Shown here in pieces: positions 18,566 to 26,750 of a stretch of 64,000 bases of DNA (position 1 is the stretch's first letter; each line of letters starts with the position of its first letter). The notes under the pieces are model-generated. The model was not told the origin of the DNA. It did not search any database and saw nothing but the letters and a program-made list of their open reading frames with translations. The stretch comes from Amphritea atlantica (GTDB taxonomy: Bacteria; Pseudomonadota; Gammaproteobacteria; Pseudomonadales; Balneatricaceae). The translations under genes were made by a program, and so were the position numbers. The DNA lies in contig CP073344.1 in assembly GCA_024397875.1 (NCBI GenBank), forward strand, positions 1,231,001 to 1,295,000, in the 5' to 3' direction.

Positions 18566-19102
18566 ATGACAGAACGAACCCCGGAAAGCCTGATCAGTCT
18601 TTTTAACGGACTTTTCAGTGAAACGTTGAATACTGAGCTGGTGAAAGGAGATGATGAGCCGATCTACCTTCCCGCCGATGCCGAACATCCAAAGCATCGG
18701 ATTATCTTTGCTCATGGCTTTTTTGCCAGTGCCCTGCATGAGATCAGCCACTGGTGTGTTGCCGGAGCGCAGCGGCGTGAGCGGGTTGATTTCGGTTACT
18801 GGTACAAACCGGATGGGCGGACTGCCAGCGAACAGGCCGAATTTGAGAGGGTTGAGGTTAGGCCACAGGCGCTTGAGTGGTTGCTCTCAGAAGCCGCGGG
18901 CCATAAATTCCATTTCAGTGCTGACAATCTAGGCAGTGCGATTGGTGCCAGTGAGCAGTTCAAGGAAAATGTGTTGTCGCAGGTGAAAGCCTATCTTACT
19001 GACGGTATTCCTGAACGTCCTGCTGCTCTGATTAAGGTGTTGCAGAGCTATTATGCAACAGCTCCGCTCAGCGCTGAGCGATTTTCACTGGATGGAAAAT
19101 AA
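18566..19102 (+). CDS. epmC: Elongation factor P hydroxylase EpmC (YfcM family)
   Basis: 178 residues from ATG 18566. The motif IIFAHGFFASALHEISHWC holds the metal-binding histidines and glutamate (HEISH) typical of EpmC, and DFGYWYKPDGR is also conserved. EpmC hydroxylates the lysine of EF-P already modified by EpmA and EpmB; those genes are not in the window. It probably forms a transcript with the lipoprotein gene and ends at a strong terminator. Confidence 0.92.
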   Translation: MTERTPESLISLFNGLFSETLNTELVKGDDEPIYLPADAEHPKHRIIFAHGFFASALHEISHWCVAGAQRRERVDFGYWYKPDGRTASEQAEFERVEVRPQALEWLLSEAAGHKFHFSADNLGSAIGASEQFKENVLSQVKAYLTDGIPERPAALIKVLQSYYATAPLSAERFSLDGK

Positions 19103-19104
19103 TA

Positions 19105-19131
19105 AAAAACCGGCGTAATCTGCCGGTTTTT
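19105..19131. terminator. Bidirectional intrinsic terminator
   Basis: Stem ACCGGC / GCCGGT with loop GTAATCT, flanked by A6 and T7, lies between convergent epmC and the PCuAC gene. It can serve both strands. Confidence 0.88.
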
Positions 19132-19147
19132 TTGAGCGTTTCAGATA

Positions 19148-19618
19148 TCAGGGTATTTGTTTTTTCATGCCTTTATGCATTTGCATATTGCCCATACCCG
19201 ACATTACATCTGTTACGTTGAGGTCCAGTTTCTCTGAACTGCCATCGCTGAAGTTCAGCGTCAGGTCGATGGTCTGATCTTTAACCAGAGCCTGCTTCAG
19301 GCCGATCAGCATAATATGCAGGCCGCCGGGCTGCAGTTCTACCTGATCATTGGCGGGTATTGTCATTTCAGCAACTCTGCGCATCTTCATCATCCCTCCC
19401 TCATGAGTGTGGGCATGCAGCTCAGCTACCTCCGCGACGGAGGTGGACGCTGAAACCAGAGATACCTCTTTATCGCCGTTGTTCTTCAGGGTCATAAAGG
19501 CAGCGCTGTTCGGCTGCCCCGGCGGGACTGCCCGGACATAGGGGTGATCAACGCTGATCTCGGCAAAAACGGAGGCGGACAGGGTCAGTGTGGCAACCAG
19601 TGTAATTAGCTTTTTCAT
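19148..19618 (-). CDS. Periplasmic copper chaperone PCu(A)C
   Basis: 156 residues from the MKKLITL start; an in-frame ATG 15 bp upstream is less likely. It has a signal peptide cut after VFA. The copper-binding histidines and methionines are visible: LHAHTHEGGMMKMR, then GGLHIMLIGLK, fitting the H/M pattern of the family. The Met/His-rich C-terminus (GMGNMQMHKGMKKQ) may add copper sites. PCuAC delivers Cu(I) to cytochrome oxidase CuA centres together with SCO, whose gene lies just upstream on this strand. Confidence 0.92.
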   Translation of the reverse strand: MKKLITLVATLTLSASVFAEISVDHPYVRAVPPGQPNSAAFMTLKNNGDKEVSLVSASTSVAEVAELHAHTHEGGMMKMRRVAEMTIPANDQVELQPGGLHIMLIGLKQALVKDQTIDLTLNFSDGSSEKLDLNVTDVMSGMGNMQMHKGMKKQIP

Positions 19619-19711
19619 AACGGTCGTATCCATATCAGTGCTATTGATAGCGGTGTTGTTTATAGCGTCCCGTACGGTATGTTCAGGGGAATTGTTAGTT
19701 TTAAATGATAT

Positions 19712-20314
19712 TCAGAGTAGCTCTTTTATCTCAGTTACCAGCTGTTCAGGCGGTGCGCCATGGGCTACTGTGTTGCTCAGTTCGCCCTGCTTGTTAATCA
19801 GGTATATTCGTGAGGAGTGATCAACGGCATAGCCCATAGCGGAGTCCTTCATCTCCACGATGCGGTAGAATGCGCCATATTGGGATACCACCTGATCAAT
19901 CACTTCACGGCTACCAGTGACGCCGATGAAGGATGGATGGAAGAAGGCACTATATTCAGCCAGTTGTTCGGGCGTGTCCCGATCAGGGTCAACACTGATA
20001 AAGATCGGCTGAATCTGTTCCCGTTGATTGGCATCCAGATTTTTCATCGCCTGTGATATTACCGCCAGAGACGTAGGACAGACATCAGGGCAGTGGGTAT
20101 AGCCGATATAGATCACAACAACTTTTCCCTTAAAGTCGTGTAGTGAAACATCGCCATTCACACCCTGCAGCGTGAAATTCCCTCCCAGGGTTTTAAACAT
20201 TGGCTGACCAGAAGGGCTGCTTTGTGGAGATAGTATATAGGCGGTGACAATGCCTGCGAGCAGGGCCAGTGTCAGGAGTAACAGGTTGCGTAGTGTTGCC
20301 AGATTGTTTGCCAT
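19712..20314 (-). CDS. SCO1/SenC-family copper metallochaperone
   Basis: 200 residues with one N-terminal membrane anchor (LLLLTLALLAGIVTAYIL) and a thioredoxin-like domain carrying the CxxxC copper motif in YTHCPDVCPTS. The conserved histidine is in DHSSRIYLI. SCO proteins reduce and metallate the CuA site of cytochrome c oxidase. The start overlaps the upstream gene's stop (TAATG), so translation is coupled. The PCuAC gene follows 93 bp downstream. Confidence 0.94.
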   Translation of the reverse strand: MANNLATLRNLLLLTLALLAGIVTAYILSPQSSPSGQPMFKTLGGNFTLQGVNGDVSLHDFKGKVVVIYIGYTHCPDVCPTSLAVISQAMKNLDANQREQIQPIFISVDPDRDTPEQLAEYSAFFHPSFIGVTGSREVIDQVVSQYGAFYRIVEMKDSAMGYAVDHSSRIYLINKQGELSNTVAHGAPPEQLVTEIKELL

Positions 20315-20811
20315 TATTTTGCTCTGAATTCAAACCAGGTGGTTAACGGCCCGGCAGCGGTTTCTGCCGAGACAGTCAGTCTCCATAACATTTCACCGGT
20401 GGTGCAGACTGCCAGTTCACCTTTACCACTGAAAAAACCAGGTTGGCTTTCGACAGCGGTTAACTGAGTCTGATTGATACCCATATACATTTCACTGCCC
20501 TGCAGGTTAATCACCACGTTGCTGGCGCTGGCTCCATCAATGCTGACCCGGTAGTTAAGTGGCGCCATAGAGCGGACAGGGCGAGGTTGAATATCCAGAG
20601 TCAGACTTACCTCTCCCATATCGACAGTACAACTCTGACTGTTGAGATCACAGTTGCTGGCGATTCCCGGTGCTTCAACGGAGGGTAAACTGAACAGTGA
20701 AGATCCCAGCCATACTGCCAGAATAAATCCTCCTAGCAGGATCAGATACAGGTATTGTGACCTGCTTTGTTGGGCTTCAGGCTGTGGCATTTCCGGGTAT
20801 TTCCTCTGCAA
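20314..20811 (-). CDS. Membrane-anchored hypothetical protein of the SCO/PCuAC operon
   Basis: 165 residues: a short cytoplasmic tail, one membrane segment (YLYLILLGGFILAVWLGSSL) and a periplasmic beta-rich domain with three cysteines (CDLNSQSC and a later VCTTGEMLW). I see no certain family match; the fold could resemble FixH/CcoH-like domains, but that is a guess. As first gene of the SCO-PCuAC operon it probably helps oxidase assembly or copper handling. Confidence 0.75.
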   Translation of the reverse strand: MQRKYPEMPQPEAQQSRSQYLYLILLGGFILAVWLGSSLFSLPSVEAPGIASNCDLNSQSCTVDMGEVSLTLDIQPRPVRSMAPLNYRVSIDGASASNVVINLQGSEMYMGINQTQLTAVESQPGFFSGKGELAVCTTGEMLWRLTVSAETAAGPLTTWFEFRAK

Positions 20812-21183
20812 TGAATTGTCACTGATCCCGGTGAGGATCTGAATGTGGCAAATTGTCGCATTATCAATGAATGAGTGAAACGTCTGTACGCCATGAAGCC
20901 TGCTGTTGATGGGGGCTAGGTTTTAAGTGGTTTTAAAAAAGAAACGTTACTGATTTGTTATCATTCTGATATATAAGCGTATTTTCTCTTTGTTAATGCC
21001 GTCTTCGTGAAAATGGCGGATGATTTTTTAATATTTTTTAAACGAATATTCTTTTCTGTGGTTGTAATAAATACTAATAGAGGTAGCGTCACGCTAATCT
21101 CTACCCGCCAGTCCTGAGTATAGATTGATTTGCTTTAATCTATATCGCACACTGGAGCGAACAGAATTTGACGGATCTGAAAA
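20812..21183. promoter_or_regulatory. Divergent promoter region with two inverted repeats upstream of dgt
   Basis: This 372-bp gap lies between a leftward operon and dgt. TAGCG-TCA-CGCTA sits at 21084-21096. TATAGATT (21119-21126) and AATCTATA (21137-21144) form an 8-bp perfect inverted repeat with a 10-bp spacer, 39 bp before dgt. These look like operators or a leader hairpin; no regulator can be named. The AT-rich centre (21020-21060) probably holds promoters. Confidence 0.45.
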
Positions 21184-22503
21184 ATGGAGTGGGACAAGCT
21201 TCTAACGACTAAGCGTTATGGTCATGAAAACCTAACACCTGAAGAGGTTGGACGAAGCCATTTTCATAAAGATCATGACCGGATCATTTTTTCCAGTGCA
21301 TTTCGGCGACTGGGACGAAAAACTCAGGTGCATCCGTTATCACTGAATGATCATATTCATACCCGCCTGACCCACAGTATAGAGGTGGGGAGTCTGGGAC
21401 GGAGTCTGGGGATACGGGTCGGAGAGCTGTTACAGGATCAGTTGCCATCATGGATCAGCCCTCACGATCTCGGGACTATCGTGCAGTCCGCCTGTCTGGC
21501 GCATGATATTGGTAATCCACCGTTTGGCCATGCGGGGGAGTTTGCCATTCGGGACTGGTTCAAACATAAGGCACCGAAACATTACCTTGAAGAGCTGTCA
21601 GCAGCGGAGCTGCTTGATCTGCAAACCTTTGAAGGTAATGCCCAGGGGTTCAGAGTAGTGACCCGGATTGAAAATCACCTGTTTGACGGTGGCCTGAGGC
21701 TGACCTACCCGACACTGGGAACCCTGCTGAAATATCCCTGGACTGTGGAGCGGGCGGGTAAGAAAGGTAAATTCAGCAGCTTCGGTACCGAGCGGGAGAT
21801 TCTCAATGCACTGGGTCGGGAGCTGGGCCTGATTAAACTGGGAGAAGACTATTGGTGCCGTCATCCACTGGCCTACCTCGTTGAGGCTGCAGATGATATC
21901 TGCTACGCGATTCTTGATCTGGAGGATGCCATAGAGCTGAATATTCTCGGTTTTGATGATATTAAACCGATCATGCTGCAGATCTGTGGTGATCTTAATT
22001 ATGAAGATCAGATCTTTTTCACTCAGGCGTCAGCGCGTCGAAAAATATCTGCACTGCGCGGCATGGCGATGGAAAACATGGTTGAATCTACCGTCTCTGC
22101 ATTTATGGCAAATCTGTCGCAGATTATGGCGGGTGAGTATACTGGTGAGTTACTGGCTGACGGTCACCCTGAAGTGTGTGAGGGGCTGGAAAAAGCCAAA
22201 ACTCTGGCCCGTGATCGGGTGTTTCCGGATAATCGTAAAGCAGAGCTTGAGGTGGGGGCTTACAGTACTCTGGGAAGTCTGCTGGATTCTTTCTGCGCCG
22301 CGGCCTATGAACAGCACACCCAGACCAGTGATCAGCTCAGTTATCGTAGTCAGAAAATTATCAGCCTGATGGGGATTCACAGCCCTGATCCGGAGTGGCC
22401 TCTGTATCAGTCTTACATGCGGGTACTCGATTTTATCGGTGGAATGACCGACAATTACGCTGCCTACCTGTCGCGTCAGATAGGTGGTATGTCCGTTAAC
22501 TAA
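21184..22503 (+). CDS. dgt: dGTP triphosphohydrolase-like HD-domain protein
   Basis: 439 residues. The HD-domain metal ligands are clear: RLTHSIEVGSLGRSLG, CLAHDIGNPPFGHAGE (the HD pair) and EAADDICYAILDLEDA. The N-terminal GRSHFHKDHDRIIFSSAFRR is the family's nucleotide-site block. Such enzymes cut dGTP or other dNTPs to nucleoside and triphosphate, affecting nucleotide pools. It is the first gene of a likely operon with the SUI1-like gene, a membrane peptide gene and a protease gene. Confidence 0.93.
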   Translation: MEWDKLLTTKRYGHENLTPEEVGRSHFHKDHDRIIFSSAFRRLGRKTQVHPLSLNDHIHTRLTHSIEVGSLGRSLGIRVGELLQDQLPSWISPHDLGTIVQSACLAHDIGNPPFGHAGEFAIRDWFKHKAPKHYLEELSAAELLDLQTFEGNAQGFRVVTRIENHLFDGGLRLTYPTLGTLLKYPWTVERAGKKGKFSSFGTEREILNALGRELGLIKLGEDYWCRHPLAYLVEAADDICYAILDLEDAIELNILGFDDIKPIMLQICGDLNYEDQIFFTQASARRKISALRGMAMENMVESTVSAFMANLSQIMAGEYTGELLADGHPEVCEGLEKAKTLARDRVFPDNRKAELEVGAYSTLGSLLDSFCAAAYEQHTQTSDQLSYRSQKIISLMGIHSPDPEWPLYQSYMRVLDFIGGMTDNYAAYLSRQIGGMSVN

Positions 22504-22540
22504 CTGCATTCTGTAATCAATAGGGTATCGAGTCGTGTCA

Positions 22541-22906
22541 ATGCGTGATCAGTTAAGTAATCTGGTATTTTCCACTGAGAAAGGGGCGCTCTGCCCGGGG
22601 TGTAAAGAGTCTGTTGATCAGTGTATCTGTGATCAGTTGTCCGATCAGGAAAGGCTGGATAGTCTGGATGGTATTGTCCGGATTCGCCGGGAAACCTCTG
22701 GCAGAAAAGGCAAGGGCGTGACAACGATCAGCGGCGTGCCACTGGCGGAGAAAGAGATGAAAGATCTGGCCAAAAAGCTTAAGCAGCAATGCGGCACCGG
22801 TGGTTCACTCAAGGATGGGATTATTGAGATACAGGGCGATCATCGGGAAAAACTAAAGCAATTGCTTGAGCGGCAGGGTTTTACCGTCAAACTGGCGGGA
22901 GGCTGA
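22541..22906 (+). CDS. yciH: SUI1/eIF1-like translation factor YciH
   Basis: 121 residues from ATG 22541; a GTG two codons earlier is possible. The SUI1 core is present (VRIRRETSGRKGKGVTTISG, then GTGGSLKDGIIEIQGDHR). The N-terminus has CPGC and CIC cysteines, a possible metal-binding knuckle that the E. coli protein lacks as I recall it. Bacterial SUI1 proteins are thought to influence initiation fidelity. It lies 37 bp after dgt, and the next start follows its stop by one base. Confidence 0.9.
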   Translation: MRDQLSNLVFSTEKGALCPGCKESVDQCICDQLSDQERLDSLDGIVRIRRETSGRKGKGVTTISGVPLAEKEMKDLAKKLKQQCGTGGSLKDGIIEIQGDHREKLKQLLERQGFTVKLAGG

Positions 22907-22907
22907 G

Positions 22908-23027
22908 ATGACAGTCCCAAAGCGGAAAAAAGTGTGCAGGTTCTGCCTGATGATCCGTTTTATGTTGCTGTTTATGGCGATTGTTGCGGTTTTCCTGTTA
23001 AATGGCATCTATCAGTTCTGGAACTGA
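22908..23027 (+). CDS. 39-residue single-pass membrane peptide
   Basis: ATG 22908 begins one base after the yciH stop, with GGGAGG nine bases upstream inside yciH. The product begins MTVPKRKKVCRFCLMIRFML and ends with a hydrophobic helix and NGIYQFWN. It has a basic N-terminus, a CxxC pair and one membrane segment oriented N-in. The spacing, ribosome site and sensible membrane topology support a real gene. No homologue is known to me. Confidence 0.6.
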   Translation: MTVPKRKKVCRFCLMIRFMLLFMAIVAVFLLNGIYQFWN

Positions 23028-23079
23028 TGTTTCCCATACCGGCAGGATGCCGGTGATGCAAAAACAGGGAGTGAATGTT

Positions 23080-23829
23080 ATGTGCCGATCCATGAAAATT
23101 TTACCTGTCCTGCTCTTTGCGATAGTCACGCTCGCATCTTCTGCATCTGCGGAAATTCTGCATTATACCGATGCTAATGGTCGAAAAGTCTACGTCGATA
23201 GCCCCTATAAAATCCCCCCCCAGTTTCGCAAGGCCAGTCAGCAGGTAGAGGTTGTACTGATGACACAAGCGGAAAAGCTGGCCAGCCAGAAAAGTCGTCA
23301 GAAGCTAAGTGATGAATATCTGAGAAAGCAGCAGATACGTGAGCTGGGCAAAAAACTTGAGCAGATGACCACTCCGGTCAGGATTATAGGTAATCAGGTA
23401 TTGGTTCCGGTTAACGTCGTCTGGCGGGGGCGCAAGGCCAGTCTGCACCTGCTTCTGGATACCGGCGCCAGTATGACAGTGCTGCATAAGGGGAGTGTCA
23501 GCTCACTGAAGGCTGTCAGTCGCGACACCAGCTATGCACAGGTTGCCGGAGGTGGGCTGATCAAAACCGAAAGAGTGGTATTTGACCGGCTGGAGTTGGG
23601 GCCCTACCGGATTGAAAACAAATCTACCGCGGTGATAGCAGCCAGCGGATCGCAGCCATTTGACGGACTTCTGGGGATGGATATTCTGGGAGGTGGCCGG
23701 TATAACATCGACTTTGATCAGCAGCAGATTATCTGGGCACCTGATCAGTATAAGGAGCTGACTGCAGTGCTTGAGGCGTTGAAGCAGCCTGAGGCTGAAT
23801 CTGTTGCCGTTGGGGGTGATAAGGAATAA
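23080..23829 (+). CDS. Secreted retropepsin-like aspartic protease with DUF4124 domain
   Basis: 249 residues from ATG 23080, 9 bp after GGGAG; ATG 23092 is an alternative. A signal peptide (ILPVLLFAIVTLASSASA) is followed by a DUF4124-like segment (EILHYTDANGRKVYVDSPYK), then a helical linker. The protease domain has DTGAS and the later GLLGMDIL. Single-domain retropepsin-like enzymes act as dimers; substrates are unknown. A C8 tract at 23214-23221 lies early in the frame. It is the last gene of the dgt operon, followed by a terminator. Confidence 0.88.
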   Translation: MCRSMKILPVLLFAIVTLASSASAEILHYTDANGRKVYVDSPYKIPPQFRKASQQVEVVLMTQAEKLASQKSRQKLSDEYLRKQQIRELGKKLEQMTTPVRIIGNQVLVPVNVVWRGRKASLHLLLDTGASMTVLHKGSVSSLKAVSRDTSYAQVAGGGLIKTERVVFDRLELGPYRIENKSTAVIAASGSQPFDGLLGMDILGGGRYNIDFDQQQIIWAPDQYKELTAVLEALKQPEAESVAVGGDKE

Positions 23830-23831
23830 GC

Positions 23832-23859
23832 AAAAAAGCCCGCAGAATGCGGGCTTTTT
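23832..23859. terminator. Bidirectional terminator after the protease gene
   Basis: Stem GCCCGC (23838-23843) / GCGGGC (23849-23854), with A6 before and T5 after, lies between convergent genes. Confidence 0.9.
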
Positions 23860-23878
23860 ATTGCAGCAGTCGTCTCAG

Positions 23879-24835
23879 TTAAAGTTCCAGCTCGGCCAGT
23901 TTCAGATCGAGTGTGGCCTTGAGCAGTTTATAAAGGCGGATCGCTGCATCGATCTCCTCTTTACGGTTGGTCAGGCTTTCAATATTCAGACCCAGGGGGA
24001 TGCCCAGACCACCACAGGCTTCCAGAATCTGATCCAGATTGTTGCGACAGATGCGGATCGATTCGGCCAGTGGGTTATGAGCATCAAGAATCCGGTGACC
24101 GGTTGCCTGGGGTACAGAGATCCCCAGCCACTCCATAAATTCCAGCGTTTTGGCACTACCACAGGGGGAGAAGGTCAGGATAATTCGTTTGGGATCAACG
24201 CCACGTTCTTTGCACTCCCGGGCATAGGAACTCAGCAGATCGATGGTGGCCTGCGGATTATAGACTGCTTGCGAGACAAAAAACTCACACCCCTGAGCGC
24301 TCTTTTCCAGCAGGCGCAGGTGTTCATTGCCCTTACTGGCATGGCGTTCGGCGATAGTGACACCGCCCAGATTAAAGTCGAGGGGGTGCTCTTTAAGGGC
24401 GCTATAGGCTTGTGGCAGTGTGAGTTTGATATCTCCGTCGGAGGAGGGGCTGCCGACCAGAACGATATCTCTCACGCCATGCGGGCACCAGGCCTTGTCC
24501 AGCCACTCATTAAAATCATCTTTGTTGCGCTGGGATACGCTTTTATAGGTAATCACCGGGCGTCCGGATTTCTCCCGCAGAATCGCTGAGTAGTCACGGG
24601 GATCATGGGTATTCATAAACGGAAACGGACGAGGCTTGTCGATGCGGTCGCTCTCATCCTGAATGTCATAAACGATGACACCGTCATAGTCGATCTGCTG
24701 CAGACGTTCTAACAGCTTATTACCGATCTCGGACAACTGCTCCATAGAAACAGAGGACTTCGGCGGAGTGGTGCCAATAAAATAGACGCCGCGCTTTGGG
24801 TCGGCGAATTTCTGTTTCAGTTGTGAGTTGCTCAT
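23879..24835 (-). CDS. MetF-like (methylenetetrahydrofolate reductase family) protein
   Basis: 318 residues with the FAD-dependent TIM-barrel features of the MetF family, including GGVTIAERH and the C-terminal half GCEFFVSQAVYNPQATIDL. In E. coli MetF the N-terminal block carries a catalytic glutamate before FFPP. Here the matching block reads YFIGTTPPKSS, so that glutamate appears absent. It may therefore be a paralogue with a changed reaction rather than the methionine-pathway enzyme. It stands alone, convergent with the protease gene and divergent from the DUF1285 gene. Confidence 0.82.
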   Translation of the reverse strand: MSNSQLKQKFADPKRGVYFIGTTPPKSSVSMEQLSEIGNKLLERLQQIDYDGVIVYDIQDESDRIDKPRPFPFMNTHDPRDYSAILREKSGRPVITYKSVSQRNKDDFNEWLDKAWCPHGVRDIVLVGSPSSDGDIKLTLPQAYSALKEHPLDFNLGGVTIAERHASKGNEHLRLLEKSAQGCEFFVSQAVYNPQATIDLLSSYARECKERGVDPKRIILTFSPCGSAKTLEFMEWLGISVPQATGHRILDAHNPLAESIRICRNNLDQILEACGGLGIPLGLNIESLTNRKEEIDAAIRLYKLLKATLDLKLAELEL

Positions 24836-25008
24836 CTGGGTATCCGTAAGTTTGTTAAATCTGCAATGCGTCGCTGTTTCGACTGCTGTTTTAGCAGGAT
24901 CTATTCTAACAATGAATCACTTTCATGTGTTTAAGTTATAAGGTGAAATTTTTTGTGGTTTGTATGAGCCGATTTAATGTCAGTTGAAATACAATAAAAG
25001 GTACCCGT

Positions 25009-25587
25009 GTGTCAGTGAGTGAGCGATATATCGTGAGTGATAAAAAACCGGATCTTAAATCGATCCAGAAAGTATTGAGCAGTGACCTGAAAAAATCGCC
25101 TTCACTGCCTCCGGTGCATCTGTGGAAGCCTGAGTTCAGTGGTGACCTTGATATTCAGATTACCCGCGACGGTCACTGGATACATGAAGGTGGCGAGATA
25201 AAAAGGCCCGCAATGGTGACGCTGTTTTCTACAATTCTGTGGCGTGAAGGTGATCGCTATTTTCTGGTAACCCCGGTTGAGAAGGTCGGGATACAGGTAG
25301 AGGATGTCCCGTTCTTTTTCACCGGCCTTGAGGTGCGTCAGGTTGAACAGGGCCAAGAGCTGGTGTTTACCTCATCTACCGACGATGTTGTTATCGCCTC
25401 AGCGGAGCATCCGCTGCGGGTGGCAACTGATCCGGATACCGGAGAGCCTTCTCCCTATCTGATGGTGCGTTATGGGATGGAAGGACGGTTAAGCCGCAAC
25501 GTTTTCTATCAACTGGCAGCGCTGGCCGAGGAGCGGGATGGCGTGTTTGGCGTGGAAAGTTGCGGCGAGTGGTTCAAAATCGGTTAG
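25009..25587 (+). CDS. DUF1285 family protein
   Basis: 192 residues, GTG start 8 bp after AAAAGG. The family pattern is clear: PPVHLWKPEFSGDLDIQITRDGHWIHEGGEI and later PYLMVRYGMEGRLSRNVFYQL. It is a soluble protein of two small beta domains with no known enzyme motif, and its function is unknown. It is divergent from the MetF-like gene, with its own promoter region (24836-25008). Confidence 0.88.
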   Translation: MSVSERYIVSDKKPDLKSIQKVLSSDLKKSPSLPPVHLWKPEFSGDLDIQITRDGHWIHEGGEIKRPAMVTLFSTILWREGDRYFLVTPVEKVGIQVEDVPFFFTGLEVRQVEQGQELVFTSSTDDVVIASAEHPLRVATDPDTGEPSPYLMVRYGMEGRLSRNVFYQLAALAEERDGVFGVESCGEWFKIG

Positions 25588-25680
25588 TGACTAGGTCGCT
25601 CTAACAGCCGTAGCTTGTTTTTCGAACGTTACAAAAGGCGTGACTTGCGCGTTGCTCGGAAAAGCCTGCTTGATATTTTC

Positions 25681-25707
25681 ATTCGCGGCTGGAAGCCGCT
25701 CCCACAG
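25681..25707 (-). repeat. REP-like palindromic element
   Basis: Read on the minus strand it gives TGTGGGAGCGGCTTCCAGCC followed by GCGAAT. A GCGGCT/AGCCGC stem sits next to a TGGGAG tetranucleotide-type flank. This matches the style of Pseudomonas-type REP sequences mobilised by RAYT transposases. It lies alone in the gap between convergent genes, and no RAYT gene is present here. Confidence 0.7.
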
Positions 25708-25762
25708 TAAAATGATATATCGGGGCAGGTCACAGTCCATCCTGAACAACGAACAACGCTTG

Positions 25763-26746
25763 TTAATTATACAGCTGTAACGGCTGCTCCTGCAGGGCAA
25801 ATAGCTGTTCTCTCAGTTCCAGTATATGGTCACTCCAGTAGCGTACAGAGTTAAACCATGGGAAATTATGTGGGAAAGCGGGGTCTTCCCAGCGGCGTGC
25901 GATCCATGCGGCATAGTTCATAATCCGCAGGGTGCGTAGCGTTTCAGTCAGCCTTAGCTGAGCCGGATTAAAATCACAGAATTCGCTGTAGCCCTCGATG
26001 ATCTCCAGCAGTTGCGCCTGCTGGCTGTCTCTGTCACCGGACAGCAGCATCCAGATATCCTGAATGGCCGGAGCCATGCGGGCGTCATCAAAATCAACAA
26101 AGTGTGGCGCGTCATCGCGCCAGAGTATATTGCCGATATGGCAGTCACCGTGAATCCTGATCCGGTTGATCGGTTCACAGACCTGCCAATTTTGCTCCAT
26201 CAGCCTGAGCAGATCTGACGTGAGTGTGTCGTATGAGGTTTTCAGTTCGGCCGGAATAAACTGCTGACTGATCAGCTTTGCGCTTTCATGACCGTAGCTG
26301 GCGATATCAATCTCCGGTCGGTGGATGAAAGGGCGGCTGGCGCCGATAGTGTGAATCCGGCCGAGCATCCGTCCCAGTGTGAACAGGTTATCCATATTAT
26401 CCAGTTCCGGGGCATGACCGCCCTTGCGGGGAAACAGGGCAAACATAAAGTCGCCAAAACTGAACAGGCTTTCGCCCCCGCGTATCAAGGGTGCAACGAC
26501 TGGCAGTTCCTGTTCCATCAGTTCAAAGCAGAACTGATGCTCTTCGAGAATCTGTTCTCTGCTCCAGCGGGCAGGACGGTAGAACTTAGCGATCAGCGGC
26601 TCGCTTTCCTCAATGCCGACCTGATAGACACGGTTTTCGTAGCTGTTAAGACCAAATACCCGCCCATCACAGAGATAGCCCAGGCTTTCAATAGCGTCCT
26701 GAATAAAGCTGGGGGTCAGGTGTTCAAACGGGTGTAGTATGGTCAT
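25763..26746 (-). CDS. srkA: Stress response kinase A (SrkA/YihE)
   Basis: 327 residues of the aminoglycoside-phosphotransferase/choline kinase fold. The catalytic loop is IHGDCHIGNILW and the metal-binding aspartate is in HFVDFDDARMAP. The N-terminal block FGLNSYENRVYQVG and later PLIAKFYRPARWS (the ATP-site lysine) match SrkA. In E. coli it is a Ser/Thr kinase protecting cells from stress-induced death. Its start lies 4 bp after the stop of the CYTH gene, so the two form an operon. Confidence 0.92.
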   Translation of the reverse strand: MTILHPFEHLTPSFIQDAIESLGYLCDGRVFGLNSYENRVYQVGIEESEPLIAKFYRPARWSREQILEEHQFCFELMEQELPVVAPLIRGGESLFSFGDFMFALFPRKGGHAPELDNMDNLFTLGRMLGRIHTIGASRPFIHRPEIDIASYGHESAKLISQQFIPAELKTSYDTLTSDLLRLMEQNWQVCEPINRIRIHGDCHIGNILWRDDAPHFVDFDDARMAPAIQDIWMLLSGDRDSQQAQLLEIIEGYSEFCDFNPAQLRLTETLRTLRIMNYAAWIARRWEDPAFPHNFPWFNSVRYWSDHILELREQLFALQEQPLQLYN

Positions 26747-26750
26747 CGGT

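Noticed and set aside
23804..24589. 261-residue plus-strand frame opposite the MetF-like gene
   Set aside because: It is antisense to a well-supported conserved gene and has no recognisable domain or ribosome site.
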